64,000 bases of DNA, from assembly GCF_014649735.1 (NCBI RefSeq), contig NZ_BMTP01000003.1:531106-595105 (forward strand). Direction: 5' to 3'. The stretch comes from Streptomyces lavendofoliae. GTDB lineage: Bacteria; Actinomycetota; Actinomycetes; Streptomycetales; Streptomycetaceae. Shown here piece after piece: positions 44,304 through 53,844 of this stretch (the first letter of the stretch is position 1; every line of letters starts with the position of its first letter). The notes under the pieces were generated by a model. The model was not told where the DNA came from. It saw only the letters and a list, made by a program, of their open reading frames with translations, and made no database searches. The position numbers and the translations under genes are program-made.

Positions 44304-45239
44304 TCAGCCGGCCGGGAGCCGGTACCGCCCGCCCTCCAGGGGCTCGACCAGACCGTCGGCGACCAGACCGTCCAGGGCGCGGGCGCGCTGCACCGGCTCG
44401 TGCCAGACCGCGTCGAGCGCCGCCTGCTCCACCGGGGTCACCGCCTCGCGCAGCACGGCGAGCAGCCGCCCGCGGACCTGGCGGTCCGTGCCCGCGTACG
44501 TCTGGCCCCGCCGGGCCGGGCCGTCGTGCGCGGGCTTGCCCGCCAGCCGCCAGGCGCACCGGCCGGCGATCGGGCAACGCGCGCAGTCCTCGTTGCGGGC
44601 CGTGCACACCAGGGCGCCCAGCTCCATGGACGCCGCGGCCCACCGGGCCGCCGTCGGCTCGTCGTCCGGCAGCAGTTCCCGCGCCAGCCGCCGCTCGGCG
44701 GCGGTGGTGGCGTTCGGCGGGTACTGCACGCCCGTCACCGCCCGGGCGAACACCCGCCGCACGTTGGTGTCCAGCACCGCGTGGCGCCGCCCGTACGCGA
44801 ACGACGCCACCGCCGCCGCCGTGTACTCGCCGATGCCCGGCAGGGCGAGCAACTGCGCGTGATCGCTCGGTACCTCACCGCCGTGCCGTTCCGTTATCGC
44901 CACCGCCGCGCCGTGCAGCCGCAGCGCCCGGCGCGGGTAGCCGAGCCGGCCCCAGGCGCGCACGGCCTCACCGGGTGCTTCGGCGGCCAGGTCCGCGGGG
45001 CGGGGCCAGCGGGCCACCCACTGCTCGTACACCGGGAGCACCCGGCTCACCGGCGTCTGCTGGAGCATGAACTCGCTGACCATCACTCCCCAGGCGCCCG
45101 CCTCGGGGCGGCGCCAGGGGAGGTCGCGGGCGTTCTGCTCGAACCAGGCGAGCACGGACGTGTGCAGGCCGGCGGCGTCGGGCCCGCAGCCGGGCCTGGT
45201 CTCGGGGGAGGACTCGGGGGAGGAGGGGATCGCAGTCAT
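44304..45239 (-). CDS. mutY: A/G-specific adenine glycosylase
   Basis: This is a 311-residue base-excision repair enzyme that removes adenine opposite 8-oxoguanine. It has the catalytic Glu in VSEFMLQQTPVSRV (Glu56), the helix-hairpin-helix LLALPGIGEYTAAAVASFAYG, catalytic Asp in AVLDTNVRRV, and the iron-sulfur cluster C-x6-C-x2-C-x5-C (CTARNEDCARCPIAGRC). The C-terminal MutT-like recognition domain is short or absent, replaced by a small winged-helix-like end (EPLEGGRYRLP). It starts 25 bases after the PAP2 gene stop, suggesting cotranscription. Confidence 0.95.
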   Translation of the reverse strand: MTAIPSSPESSPETRPGCGPDAAGLHTSVLAWFEQNARDLPWRRPEAGAWGVMVSEFMLQQTPVSRVLPVYEQWVARWPRPADLAAEAPGEAVRAWGRLGYPRRALRLHGAAVAITERHGGEVPSDHAQLLALPGIGEYTAAAVASFAYGRRHAVLDTNVRRVFARAVTGVQYPPNATTAAERRLARELLPDDEPTAARWAAASMELGALVCTARNEDCARCPIAGRCAWRLAGKPAHDGPARRGQTYAGTDRQVRGRLLAVLREAVTPVEQAALDAVWHEPVQRARALDGLVADGLVEPLEGGRYRLPAG

Positions 45240-45264
45240 GGCACCCCCGATCCTGGCACGTTCC

Positions 45265-45942
45265 TCAGGAACGGCGGTGCATCGCCTCCCGGCGCCGCCG
45301 GTTCACGGCCCGGCCCGCGCCGGCCACCGCGCCGCCCACCGGGACGGCCGGCCCCGGCCCGGCGAGCCACGTGGCGAGGGCGGACCGGCTCATCCGCATG
45401 GTGTCGGCCAGCGCCCGCACGGGACCGGTCAGCAACTTCACGAACAGGACCGCCATCAGCGCGCCCAGCACCAGCCCGGCCGCCACGTCGTGCGGGTAGT
45501 GGACACCGACGAAGACCCGCGAGAACGCCATCAGCAGCGCCATCGGGACGGTGAGCCAGGCAATTCCGCGCCAGGCCAGGGCGAGCGCGACCGCGGCGGC
45601 GCCCGCGATGGCCGAGTGGTTGCTGGGGAAGGACCAGTCGCCGTACGCCGGGCACTTCACGATCGACGCGGCGGCCCCAGCCACCGCCCGGCACGGCCGC
45701 TCCTCGTCCACCACCGACTTCAGCAGCTCGCTCACCACGTAGCCGAACGCCGTGCCCAGCGGGGCCAGGACGGCCAGCGCCATGGCGCGGGACTCGGCGG
45801 GGCGCGCCCGCCACCAGCCGGCGAGGAACAGCACACCGAACAGCAGCAGGCCGGCCTCCGTCCACAGCTCGGCGACGAGCTGCAACCAGCCCGGGGTGTC
45901 GTGGGCGAGGTCGGTGATGTCGCGATAGAGGTCCTGGCTCAT
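45265..45942 (-). CDS. PAP2-family membrane phosphatase
   Basis: This is a 225-residue membrane protein with about five to six hydrophobic segments and the three acid-phosphatase motifs: K-x6-RP (KSVVDEERP), PSNH (WSFPSNHSAIAG) and SR-x5-H-x3-D (SRVFVGVHYPHD). Such enzymes dephosphorylate undecaprenyl pyrophosphate, phosphatidate or PGP at the outer membrane face. Motif 2 has PSNH instead of the commoner PSGH. ATG at 45942 is preferred to in-frame starts further up. The C-terminal ~45 residues are basic and Gly/Ala-rich. Possible envelope role fits the nearby sigE system. Confidence 0.9.
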   Translation of the reverse strand: MSQDLYRDITDLAHDTPGWLQLVAELWTEAGLLLFGVLFLAGWWRARPAESRAMALAVLAPLGTAFGYVVSELLKSVVDEERPCRAVAGAAASIVKCPAYGDWSFPSNHSAIAGAAAVALALAWRGIAWLTVPMALLMAFSRVFVGVHYPHDVAAGLVLGALMAVLFVKLLTGPVRALADTMRMSRSALATWLAGPGPAVPVGGAVAGAGRAVNRRRREAMHRRS

Positions 45943-46064
45943 GGTTACGGACGGTACCTGGCGCGCCGGGCCCGTCCGACCGGAGCCCGGTGGTTCGAGT
46001 GTGATCATCCGCAAAACTTGGTGCACGGGCGGCGGGTGGGGCGGGAGTTGGCGTCGATCTCTCG

Positions 46065-46070
46065 TACAGT
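46065..46070 (+). promoter_or_regulatory. Candidate -10 of a leaderless promoter
   Basis: TACAGT ends 7 bases before the GTG at 46078. No Shine-Dalgarno is present. Confidence 0.5.
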
Positions 46071-46077
46071 TTGGGCC

Positions 46078-46932
46078 GTGGGATCTCTGCGCAATCCGGT
46101 CGGGCCGCTTCCCTCCTCCATCTACTGGCGTCGGAGGGCAGTCGCGGCGAGTCTGGTCGCGCTGCTCGCGCTGCTGATCGTATGGTTCGTCAGCTCCGGT
46201 GACGACGGCGGGAAGAAGGGCGGCGACGGCTCCGACGGTGCCGCTCCCGCGACCTCCATCACCCCAGGCCCGTCCAGGCCCGGCGCGGCGATCAGCGAAC
46301 AGCCCGGGGGGCGCGACGAGTCGGGCGCCGGAGGCGGCGACGACGGCGGCAAGAACGGTGACACCTCGTCACCGGGCGCCGGAGGCGACGGCGGTGGCGC
46401 CGGCGCGGGAGCCGGGCCGGACGCCGGTACGGGCTCCGGGGCCGGGACCGGCGGCGGCACCGGTGCCGGCGGCGCGACGACCGGCTCCGGCGGCACGACC
46501 ACCGGCGAGCGGGTGCCCGCGAACTCCCCCCTGCCCGACTGCGCGCCGGGCAGCGTGCGGTTGACGCTGCGCAGCCTCAAGGTGAGCTACACGCCCGACG
46601 AGAAGCCCCGCTTCCAGCTGGTCGCCCGCAACACCTCGCCCACCACCTGCAAGACCGATCTCGGGGCCACGAGCGCCGTCCTCACCATCAAGAACGCCGA
46701 GGCCGACCAGGTCTGGTCCTCCAAGGACTGCCCGCGCGGCTCGGGCACCCTGCTGCTGCGCGTCCCCGCGGGCGGCAGCGTCACGCACACCGTGGAGTGG
46801 GACCGCCGGCCGAGCGCGCCGCGCTGCGCGACGCCGCCGGCGACGGCCGCCGGGCCGGGCACCTACCTGGTCGAGGCGGCGGTGCCGGGCGTGAAGGTGT
46901 TGCCGGCGTCGTTCACCCTGACCAAGGACTGA
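46078..46932 (+). CDS. Membrane-anchored protein with long Gly-rich linker, unknown function
   Basis: This is a 284-residue protein. A basic N-terminus (LPSSIYWRRRA) is followed by one membrane helix (about 22-40), then ~110 residues almost entirely Gly/Ala/Asp/Ser/Thr (flexible linker), then a ~130-residue extracellular beta-rich domain (CAPGSVRLTLRSLKVSY, FQLVARNTSPTTCKTDLG, AEADQVWSSKDCPRGSG, TYLVEAAVPGVKVLPASFTL). Four cysteines in the domain could form disulfides. The domain has an immunoglobulin-like look with a family I cannot name. GTG start with a leaderless pattern. Confidence 0.75.
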   Translation: MGSLRNPVGPLPSSIYWRRRAVAASLVALLALLIVWFVSSGDDGGKKGGDGSDGAAPATSITPGPSRPGAAISEQPGGRDESGAGGGDDGGKNGDTSSPGAGGDGGGAGAGAGPDAGTGSGAGTGGGTGAGGATTGSGGTTTGERVPANSPLPDCAPGSVRLTLRSLKVSYTPDEKPRFQLVARNTSPTTCKTDLGATSAVLTIKNAEADQVWSSKDCPRGSGTLLLRVPAGGSVTHTVEWDRRPSAPRCATPPATAAGPGTYLVEAAVPGVKVLPASFTLTKD

Positions 46933-47010
46933 CGCCCGGGGCGCGGGGCGCCCGGCGGGCCAGTGTCTTTCGTGCGGATCGGGCTGGATCAGGGAGCCGC
47001 GTCCGGTGCA

Positions 47011-47200
47011 TGGGGTCTCCCCAGGCCCGCCGGGGCCGAGGGGACGCGTCGCAAGGCGGGGGAGCGAGCCACCGCGGTGGGGGCGCCTCCCGTGTCCGTA
47101 GGGCTACGGGGGACATGGGCGACCGACGACAACGCCGCGAGGTGCGGTGTCCTGGGGGCACCTCCCCGCGAAGCCGGGGGAGCGTCGCGAGCCCGGCGGG
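47011..47200. repeat. Streptomyces-type intergenic GC-rich repeat element
   Basis: The gap between the two convergent genes (46933-47216) contains two related copies of a GCGGTG...GGGGGC(G/A)CCTCCC pattern (first near 47074-47091, second 47147-47168), the second continuing into a hairpin CTCCCC-GCGAAGCC-GGGGAG (47162-47182). This string resembles a short repeat found between genes in many Streptomyces genomes. No gene is seen here. It may terminate both genes. Confidence 0.5.
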
Positions 47201-47216
47201 ATCCGAACGACAGGCC

Positions 47217-48341
47217 CTAGACGTACCGCTCGAGGATCGACGACTCGGCGAGCCGCGACAGCCCCTCGCGCACGCTGCGGGCCCGCGCCTCGCCGACCCC
47301 GTCGACGGTCTGGAGGTCGTCGACGCTCGCCGCGAGCAGCTTCTGAAGGCCGCCGAAGTGCTCCACGAGCCGCTCGATGATGGCGCCCGGCAGTCGCGGC
47401 ACCTTGGCCAGCAGCCGGTAGCCGCGCGGCGAGACCGCCGAGTCGAGGGCCTCGGGCGACCCGGTGTAGCCCAGGGCGCGGGCCACGATCGGCAGTTCCA
47501 GCAGCTCGGCGTGGCTGAGCGCGTCCAGCTCGGTGAGCGCCTCGGCGACCGTACGGGACCGCTTGGCGGTCGGCTCCGGTACGTAGTCGCGGACCACCAG
47601 CTCCCGCTCGGGCTCCACGCCCGCGATCAGCTCGTCGAGCTGGAGGGCGAGCAGCCGCCCGTCGGTGCCGAGTTCGACGACGTACTCGGCGATCTCGGTG
47701 GCGATCCGGCGCACCATCTCCAGGCGCTGCGCGACGGCGGTGACGTCCCGGACGGTCACCAGGTCCTCGATCTCCAGCGCCGAGAGCGTGCCGGCGACCT
47801 CGTCGAGGCGGAGCTTGTACCGCTCCAGCGTGGCGAGGGCCTGGTTGGCGCGGGAGAGGATCGCGGCCGACTCCTCCAGTACGCGGCGCTCCCCGTCGAC
47901 GTACAGGGCGATCAGCCGCATCGACTGGGACACGGAGACCACCGGGAACCCGCACTGCTTGCTCACCCGGTCCGCCGTGCGGTGCCGGGTGCCGGTCTCC
48001 TCGGTGGGGATGGACGCGTCGGGCACCAGCTGCACGCCCGCGCGGAGGATCTTGGTGATGTCCTTGTCGACGATGAGCGCGCCGTCGAGCTTGCACAGCT
48101 CGCGCAGCCGGGTCGCGGTGAACTCCACGTCCAGCACGAAGCCGCCCGTGCACATCGACTCGACGGTCTTGTCCATGCCGAGGACGATGAGACCGCCGGT
48201 GTTCCCCCGGAGGATGCGCTCCAGACCGTCGCGCAGGGACGTGCCCGGCGCGACCGCGCTCAGGGAAGCGCGCATCAGCGCTTCGTTGCCGGAGCCCGCG
48301 CCGGACTTTCCCGGAGCTGCTGCCCCGTCCTTGGCTGCCAC
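47217..48341 (-). CDS. disA: Diadenylate cyclase / DNA integrity scanning protein DisA
   Basis: This is a 374-residue enzyme that makes cyclic di-AMP from two ATP and senses branched DNA. The DAC domain has [15 protein letters not shown] and [13 protein letters not shown] (DGA and RHR catalytic motifs). A helical spine follows, and a C-terminal helix-hairpin-helix DNA-binding domain ([17 protein letters not shown]). GTG with GGAGGAG 5 bases upstream. It lies 311 bases after radA on the same strand. RadA limits DisA activity in other bacteria. In Streptomyces c-di-AMP controls osmotic balance and development. Confidence 0.97.
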   Translation of the reverse strand: MAAKDGAAAPGKSGAGSGNEALMRASLSAVAPGTSLRDGLERILRGNTGGLIVLGMDKTVESMCTGGFVLDVEFTATRLRELCKLDGALIVDKDITKILRAGVQLVPDASIPTEETGTRHRTADRVSKQCGFPVVSVSQSMRLIALYVDGERRVLEESAAILSRANQALATLERYKLRLDEVAGTLSALEIEDLVTVRDVTAVAQRLEMVRRIATEIAEYVVELGTDGRLLALQLDELIAGVEPERELVVRDYVPEPTAKRSRTVAEALTELDALSHAELLELPIVARALGYTGSPEALDSAVSPRGYRLLAKVPRLPGAIIERLVEHFGGLQKLLAASVDDLQTVDGVGEARARSVREGLSRLAESSILERYV

Positions 48342-48382
48342 TGCACTCCTCCGGCTCGTACGGATGGGCGAGACCTGGGCAA

Positions 48383-48388
48383 AGTCTA
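48383..48388 (-). promoter_or_regulatory. Candidate -10 of the disA promoter
   Basis: On the minus strand TAGACT lies 41 bases before the disA GTG, followed by a leader with a good ribosome-binding site. No good -35 was seen. This suggests disA has its own promoter besides read-through from radA. Confidence 0.4.
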
Positions 48389-48510
48389 GCGACCCCGCCC
48401 ACGTCCGTCGGGCTCCCGCCCGGTCCGCCCGGTAATCGGACGCGCCCGGCACCACGCCGGCGGGGTGCGGTGCGCCGGAAGCCGCCGACCTGCGCGGATG
48501 CCTCTGTCCC

Positions 48511-48546
48511 GTTCCGTCCCGATCCGTTCCGTCCCGATCCGTTCCG
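48511..48546. repeat. 15-bp tandem repeat, 2.4 copies
   Basis: GTTCCGTCCCGATCC occurs twice in tandem (48511-48540) and a third copy begins (GTTCCG). It lies in the 311-base gap 48342-48652 between disA and radA, which otherwise shows only GC-rich inverted repeats and no gene. Confidence 0.85.
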
Positions 48547-48652
48547 GCGGGTCCGTCCTCCCGGTGGGCCCGCCGCGGACCCGCCGGCGGCAACCGCCCC
48601 GGCCGCGGGCAACGCCCGGCACCTGCACGGGTGACCGCGCCGGGTGTCGGTG

Positions 48653-50065
48653 TCAGGGCTGGGGGGCCTCCTCGCGCGGGGCGGGTGCGCGGCGGCGGCC
48701 GCGGGGCAGGACCCGCAGCGCGTCGCCCATGTCGGCGACCTCCGTGACCTTCATGCCCGGGGGGATCTTGCCGGGGTCGCCCGGAACCAGCGCGTGGGTG
48801 AAGCCCAGCCGGTGCGCTTCGGCGAGGCGCCGCTGGACGCCCGTGACGCGCCGGACCTCGCCCGCGAGGCCGACCTCGCCGATGGCGACCAGGTTCTTCG
48901 GCAGCGGGGTGTCGCTGGCCGCCGAGGCCAGGGCCAGCGCGATCGCCAGGTCGGCGGCCGGCTCGGAGAGCTTCACCCCGCCGACGGTCGCCGAGTAGAT
49001 GTCCCGCTTGCCGAGCGCGGTGATCCGGCCGCGCTGCTCCAGGACCGCCAGCATCATGGAGACGCGGGACGTCTCCAGGCCGGAGGTGGTGCGGCGGGGC
49101 GACGGGATCTGCGAGTCGACGGTGAGCGCCTGGACCTCGGCGACCAGCGGGCGGCGGCCTTCGAGGGTGACGGTCAGGCAGGTGCCGGGGACCGCCTCCG
49201 CGCGGCGGGTGAGGAAGAGGCCGCTGGGGTCGGCCAGGCCCGTGATCCCCTCGTCGTGCAGTTCGAAGCAGCCGACCTCGTCCGTCGCCCCGTACCGGTT
49301 CTTCACGCCCCGCACCAGCCGCAGCCGGGCGTGCCGGTCGCCCTCGAAGGACAGGACGACGTCCACCAGGTGCTCCAGGAGGCGCGGGCCCGCGATGGCG
49401 CCGTCCTTGGTGACGTGGCCGACGAGAAGGGTGGACATGCCCCGCTCCTTGGAGGCGCGGATCAGAGCCCCGGCGACCTCGCGCACCTGGGCCATGCCGC
49501 CCGGAGCGCCGTCGATCTCGGGGGAGGCGACGGTCTGCACGGAGTCCAGGACGAGAAGGGACGGCTTGACGGCGTCGAGGTGGCCGAGGACGGCGGACAG
49601 GTCCGTCTCGGCGGCCAGGTAGAGGTGGTCGTGGAGCGCGCCGATCCGGTCGGCCCGCAGCCGCACCTGGCTCGCGGACTCCTCGCCCGTCACGTACAGC
49701 GTGCGGTGCTCGTCGCTCGCCGCCTTCGCCGCGACGTCGAGGAGGAGGGTGGACTTGCCGACGCCGGGTTCGCCGGCGAGCAGGACGACGGCGCCGGGCA
49801 CCAGCCCGCCGCCCAGGACGCGGTCCAGCTCGTCCACGCCGGTCGTCCGGGCGGTGGCCTGCCGGCCGTCGACCTGGCCGATCGGCAGCGCGGCGGTGGA
49901 GACCCGCCCGGCGGCCGTGGTGCGGACAGCGGGCGCGCCGTACTCCTCCACCGTCCCCCATGCCTGGCACTCGGGGCAGCGGCCGAGCCATTTCGCGGTC
50001 GTCCACCCGCACTCCGTGCAGCGGTAGGAGGGCCGGTCCTTGGCGGATTTCGTACGGGCAGCCAT
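48653..50065 (-). CDS. radA: DNA repair protein RadA (Sms)
   Basis: This is a 470-residue RecA-like ATPase/helicase that promotes branch migration during recombinational repair. It has an N-terminal C4 zinc finger (Cys16, Cys19, Cys30, Cys33), Walker [10 protein letters not shown], Walker B-like LVLDSVQTV, the RadA-specific motif KNRYG, and a C-terminal Lon-protease-like domain ([27 protein letters not shown]). The C-terminus is Arg/Pro-rich. ATG at 50065; the frame upstream is not supported. It probably works with DisA, encoded downstream. Confidence 0.97.
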   Translation of the reverse strand: MAARTKSAKDRPSYRCTECGWTTAKWLGRCPECQAWGTVEEYGAPAVRTTAAGRVSTAALPIGQVDGRQATARTTGVDELDRVLGGGLVPGAVVLLAGEPGVGKSTLLLDVAAKAASDEHRTLYVTGEESASQVRLRADRIGALHDHLYLAAETDLSAVLGHLDAVKPSLLVLDSVQTVASPEIDGAPGGMAQVREVAGALIRASKERGMSTLLVGHVTKDGAIAGPRLLEHLVDVVLSFEGDRHARLRLVRGVKNRYGATDEVGCFELHDEGITGLADPSGLFLTRRAEAVPGTCLTVTLEGRRPLVAEVQALTVDSQIPSPRRTTSGLETSRVSMMLAVLEQRGRITALGKRDIYSATVGGVKLSEPAADLAIALALASAASDTPLPKNLVAIGEVGLAGEVRRVTGVQRRLAEAHRLGFTHALVPGDPGKIPPGMKVTEVADMGDALRVLPRGRRRAPAPREEAPQP

Positions 50066-50262
50066 GCGGAAGACCGTAGCGGTCCCCACTGACAACGCCG
50101 TCCGCGCGGGGCCGGCGAGACGCCGGGGGCGGCAGGGGCGCGGGTGGGTGACCGGCGCGGAATCTGCGCCTCCTGTCCCCTTTTGAGGGATACCTTCACC
50201 CGTAAGGATTAAAAGTGCGGAAGGGCTGCGAAGGGTGTGCCGTCCACGCCTACGGTCGCCGG

Positions 50263-52002
50263 GTGACGAGCAGCAGGCCGGAATCCCCCACCCACCCCAC
50301 CGGCGCACACCGGGCACGGCGTCGCGCGCCCCGGACCGGGCCCCGCACCCTGGCCCAGTGTCCGCCCGCCCGGTACGAGCCGTACCTGGACGGGCTGTTC
50401 ACGTACTGCCTGTCCGTGCTGTGCGACCACGACGCGGCGACCGCGGTGCTGGGGGAGGTGCTGGCCGTCTCCGAGCGGCAGTCCGGACGCTGTCCGGCCG
50501 CCGACCCGGACCGCAGGGCGTGGCTGTACGCGCTCGCCCGCTGGGCCTGCCTGCGGGAGCTGGCCGGGCGGCGGCGCCGCCGCAGGCAGCAGGGCCAGAG
50601 GGCGCACGCCGGGCGCGCGGCCACCCCGGCGCCCCGTGCCGGGGCCGCGCCCGCCTGCCCCGAGACCGCGGAGCGCCGCCGCCGCGAGCTGGCCCTGCTC
50701 GCCTGGCCCGAGGCGGCCGGGACCACGCCCGAGCAGCGCGAGGCGCTGGAGCTCGCGGTACGGCACCAGCTCCCCGCGCCGCAGGTGGCGGCCGTCCTCG
50801 GCATGGAGCCCTTCGCCGCCCGCGAGCTGCTGTCCGCCGCCGCCTGCGAGGTGGAGCGCACCCGCGCCGCCCTGGCCGTCGTCGAGGCCGGCACCTGCCC
50901 GGCGGTCGCCCGGCTCACCGGGGACGACGAACTGCTCCTCTCCGCCACCCTCCGCCGCGAAATCGTCCGGCACGTCGACGACTGTCCCCGCTGCCGAAGA
51001 GCCGCCGAGCGCGCCGGCGCGGGCGGCCCCTGGCCGGGCTCGTCCGTCACACCCGCGAGGCTCCCGCTGGCCGAGGCACCCAGGGCGGCGGCGTACGTCG
51101 CGATGCTGCACGTCCCGCGGGCCCGGGCGGCCGGCCCGCGGTTCGGGCGCGACGGCTTCCCGCTGGACCCCAAGGACCACGCGGCCCGGCGCGACCGGAT
51201 GCGGGCGCGGGCGGTGACGACGACGGTGGTGGCCACCGTGGTCGCGGCGCCGGTGCTCGCCCTGTGGGCGGCGTACCGGGGGGCGCCGCTGACCGGTGAG
51301 GGGCGCGAGGGCGCCGCCGTCAGCACGGCCGAGGCCGGCGACCGGGCCGCCGGCGCGGACGGTCGGGACGGCCGCCCCGACCACTACCAGAACGCGGGCA
51401 GCGCCCGGACGGACCGCGCCCGCCGCTCCGCCGCCCCCGGCTCGTCGCACGTCTCGGTGGAGGTGATCAGCACCGGTACGCCCCCGCCGGTCGCCCCCGG
51501 CGTCCCCGGCGTCCTTGGTCCGGGGCGCATCACGGTCACCGCGCGACCGGCCGGCGGCGACACCACCGTGCTCACGCTCACCGCGTCGGGCGGCGCCGCG
51601 GTGACCTGGTCCCTGTGGACGGACGCCTCCTGGCTCCACGCCGACCGCGCCTCCGGCACCCTGGCCCCCGGCCGGTCGGTCTCGGTGCACGTCACCGTCG
51701 ACCACGCCCGCGAACCGGCCGGCGCCTGGACCGCCCGCGTCGGGGTCGACCCGGCCGGCGCCGTGGTGGAGATCGACGGCCACGGCGCGCGCCGTCCGCC
51801 GTCCTACCCGGCTCCCGGCACCCCGCACCCGGTCCCGACGATGCCCGCGTCGACCCCGCCGACGTCCCCGGACCCGGCACCCACCCCGACCCCCGCGCCG
51901 TCGCGGCCGGAGCCGTCGACCCCGCCGCCCTCGCCCGACCCCGCGCCGTCCGACACCCCGCCGCCCGCCGAGGACCCGGCCGCGGAACCCCCGCCGGGCT
52001 GA
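50263..52002 (+). CDS. Fusion: sigma-like domain, HxxxCxxC anti-sigma motif, membrane helix, BACON domain
   Basis: This is a 579-residue protein. Residues ~36-105 resemble ECF sigma region 2 ([33 protein letters not shown]), and ~153-205 resemble region 4 ([27 protein letters not shown]), both rather degenerate. Next is a zinc anti-sigma motif HVDDCPRC (His237, Cys241, Cys244). One membrane helix (~317-337) leads to an outside part with a BACON-type beta domain (~400-500, [23 protein letters not shown]) and a Pro/Thr-rich tail. GTG 50263 is favoured by TACGGT 6 bases upstream. GTG 50215 with AAGGA upstream is a real alternative that adds 16 residues. Confidence 0.8.
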   Translation: MTSSRPESPTHPTGAHRARRRAPRTGPRTLAQCPPARYEPYLDGLFTYCLSVLCDHDAATAVLGEVLAVSERQSGRCPAADPDRRAWLYALARWACLRELAGRRRRRRQQGQRAHAGRAATPAPRAGAAPACPETAERRRRELALLAWPEAAGTTPEQREALELAVRHQLPAPQVAAVLGMEPFAARELLSAAACEVERTRAALAVVEAGTCPAVARLTGDDELLLSATLRREIVRHVDDCPRCRRAAERAGAGGPWPGSSVTPARLPLAEAPRAAAYVAMLHVPRARAAGPRFGRDGFPLDPKDHAARRDRMRARAVTTTVVATVVAAPVLALWAAYRGAPLTGEGREGAAVSTAEAGDRAAGADGRDGRPDHYQNAGSARTDRARRSAAPGSSHVSVEVISTGTPPPVAPGVPGVLGPGRITVTARPAGGDTTVLTLTASGGAAVTWSLWTDASWLHADRASGTLAPGRSVSVHVTVDHAREPAGAWTARVGVDPAGAVVEIDGHGARRPPSYPAPGTPHPVPTMPASTPPTSPDPAPTPTPAPSRPEPSTPPPSPDPAPSDTPPPAEDPAAEPPPG

Positions 52003-52015
52003 TGGGCGCCGGACG

Positions 52016-52849
52016 TCAGACGACCGGGTCCGCCGGGTGCGGGGCCACCAGCGGCAGCGCGGACGCCAGCCGGGCCTCGCACAGCTCCACGAGCACGTCG
52101 TACGCCTCCTTGCCCATCAGCTCCGTCAGCTCCGGGCGGTACGTCACGTACACCGGCTCGCCCGCGCCGTGCGCCGACGTCGCCGACGTGCACCACCAGT
52201 GCAGGTCGTGGCCGCCCGGGCCCCAGCCCCGCCGGTCGTACTCGCCGATCGAGATCTGCAGCACCCGCGTGTCGTCCGGGCGGTCGATCCAGTCGTACGT
52301 ACGCCGGACCGGCAGCTGCCAGCAGACGTCCGGCTTGGTCTCCAGCGGCTCGCGGCCCTCCCGCAGCGCCAGGATGTGCAGCGCGCAGCCCGCCCCGCCC
52401 GCGAACCCCGGACGGTTCTGGAAGATGCAGGAGCCGTCCCAGCGGCGCGTCTGGCGCTCGCCGTCCTCGTCGAGCTGCACCCACCCGCCGGCCGACGTGC
52501 CCTCGCCGTGGAACTGCCACAGCTCGGGCGTGAGACGGGCCACGTGCGACGCGACGCGCCGCTCGTCGTCCTCGTCGGAGAAGTGCGCGCCCAGCGTGCA
52601 GCAGCCGTCGGCCGCACGGCCCGCCTGGATGCCCTGGCAGCCGCTGCCGAAGACACAGGACCAGCGGGACGTCAGCCAGGTCAGGTCGCAGCGGAAGACC
52701 TGCTCGTCGTCGGCCGGGTCGGGGAACTCCACCCACGCACGGGGAAAGTCCAGGCCCTTTTCATCGGAAACGCCCGGAACAGGCAGTACGGGCAGGAGGG
52801 GGGACTTGTCGTGCTTCTTGGCGGGCTTCGCCTTCTTCGTCTTTGGCAC
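52016..52849 (-). CDS. Cys-rich conserved protein, possible YkgJ-type metal cluster
   Basis: This is a 277-residue soluble protein. Cysteines are arranged as C-x5-C...CC ([20 protein letters not shown]), then [18 protein letters not shown] and [12 protein letters not shown]. The order C...C...CC, then C-F, C-x-LH and KP-x-x-C-x-x-P recalls the YkgJ/UPF0153 zinc or iron-sulfur family. The rest has acidic and Trp-rich segments (HDLHWWCTS). The N-terminus is Lys-rich. GTG start. Divergent from the Ppx/GppA gene with only 39 bases between the starts. Function unknown. Confidence 0.75.
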   Translation of the reverse strand: MPKTKKAKPAKKHDKSPLLPVLPVPGVSDEKGLDFPRAWVEFPDPADDEQVFRCDLTWLTSRWSCVFGSGCQGIQAGRAADGCCTLGAHFSDEDDERRVASHVARLTPELWQFHGEGTSAGGWVQLDEDGERQTRRWDGSCIFQNRPGFAGGAGCALHILALREGREPLETKPDVCWQLPVRRTYDWIDRPDDTRVLQISIGEYDRRGWGPGGHDLHWWCTSATSAHGAGEPVYVTYRPELTELMGKEAYDVLVELCEARLASALPLVAPHPADPVV

Positions 52850-52875
52850 ACACCAAGCGTATGCGCCAGGCACAG

Positions 52876-52881
52876 TAGCGT
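52876..52881 (+). promoter_or_regulatory. Candidate -10 of a leaderless promoter for the Ppx/GppA gene
   Basis: TAGCGT ends 7 bases before the ATG at 52889. Confidence 0.5.
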
Positions 52882-52888
52882 TCGGGGC

Positions 52889-53821
52889 ATGAGACTCGGA
52901 GTTCTCGACGTCGGTTCGAACACGGTGCACCTGCTGGTGATGGACGCCCATCCCGGCGCCCGGCCCCTGCCCGCCCACTCCCACAAGGCCGAACTGCGGC
53001 TCGCCGAGCTGCTGGACGCGGACGGCTCGATCGGCGACCGGGGCATCGAGCGGCTCGTCACCATCACCCACGACGCGGTGCGCACCGCCGAGGACAAGGG
53101 CTGCGAGGAGCTTCTGCCCTTCGCGACCTCGGCCATCCGCGACGCGGCCAACGCCGACGCCGTGCTGAAACGGGTCAGGGACGAGACCGGGGTCGACCTC
53201 CAGGTCCTGTCCGGTCCCGAGGAGGCCCGCCTCACCTTCCTCGCCGCCCGCCGCTGGTACGGCTGGTCGTCGGGCAAGCTGCTGCTGCTGGACATCGGAG
53301 GCGGCTCCCTGGAGATCGCGTACGGGATCGACGAGGAGCCCGACGCCGCCGTGTCCCTGCCACTGGGCGCCGGGCGGCTCACCGCGGGCTGGCTGCCCGG
53401 CGACCCCCCGGACCTCGCCGACGTACGGGCGCTGCGCCGGCACGTACGGGCGGAGATAGCACGCACGGTCGGTGAGTTCGCCCGGTTCGGCAAGCCGCAC
53501 CACGTCGTCGCCACGTCCAAGACGTTCAAGCAGCTGGCGCGGCTGGCCGGAGCCCCGGGCTCGGGCGAGGGCCTGTACGTGCAGCGCGGACTGAGTCGTA
53601 CCTCACTGGAGGAGTGGGTCCCCAAGCTGTCGGTCATGACCGCCGAGCAGCGCTGCGCCCTCCCCGGGGTGTCCGAGGGCAGGGCCCGCCAGCTGCTGGC
53701 GGGAGCGCTGGTCGCGGAGGGTGCGATGGACCTGTTCGGCGTCGAGGAACTGGAGGTCTGCCCGTGGGCGCTGCGCGAGGGAGTCATCCTGCGGCGGCTG
53801 GACCACCTCCCGGCCGCCTAG
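52889..53821 (+). CDS. Ppx/GppA-family phosphatase
   Basis: This is a 310-residue ASKHA-fold protein of the exopolyphosphatase/guanosine pentaphosphatase family. It starts with the phosphate-1 motif [15 protein letters not shown], then [31 protein letters not shown], and phosphate-2 [16 protein letters not shown]. It lacks the C-terminal HD-like domain of E. coli Ppx. Substrate could be polyphosphate or pppGpp. The next gene starts 23 bases after the stop. Confidence 0.93.
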   Translation: MRLGVLDVGSNTVHLLVMDAHPGARPLPAHSHKAELRLAELLDADGSIGDRGIERLVTITHDAVRTAEDKGCEELLPFATSAIRDAANADAVLKRVRDETGVDLQVLSGPEEARLTFLAARRWYGWSSGKLLLLDIGGGSLEIAYGIDEEPDAAVSLPLGAGRLTAGWLPGDPPDLADVRALRRHVRAEIARTVGEFARFGKPHHVVATSKTFKQLARLAGAPGSGEGLYVQRGLSRTSLEEWVPKLSVMTAEQRCALPGVSEGRARQLLAGALVAEGAMDLFGVEELEVCPWALREGVILRRLDHLPAA

Positions 53822-53844
53822 CGGGTGCCCGTAGGCTGTCCCCC

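Noticed and set aside
45985..46012. A tRNA T-loop-like string (GGTTCGAG)
   Set aside because: No acceptor stem, anticodon stem or matching second half could be folded around it.
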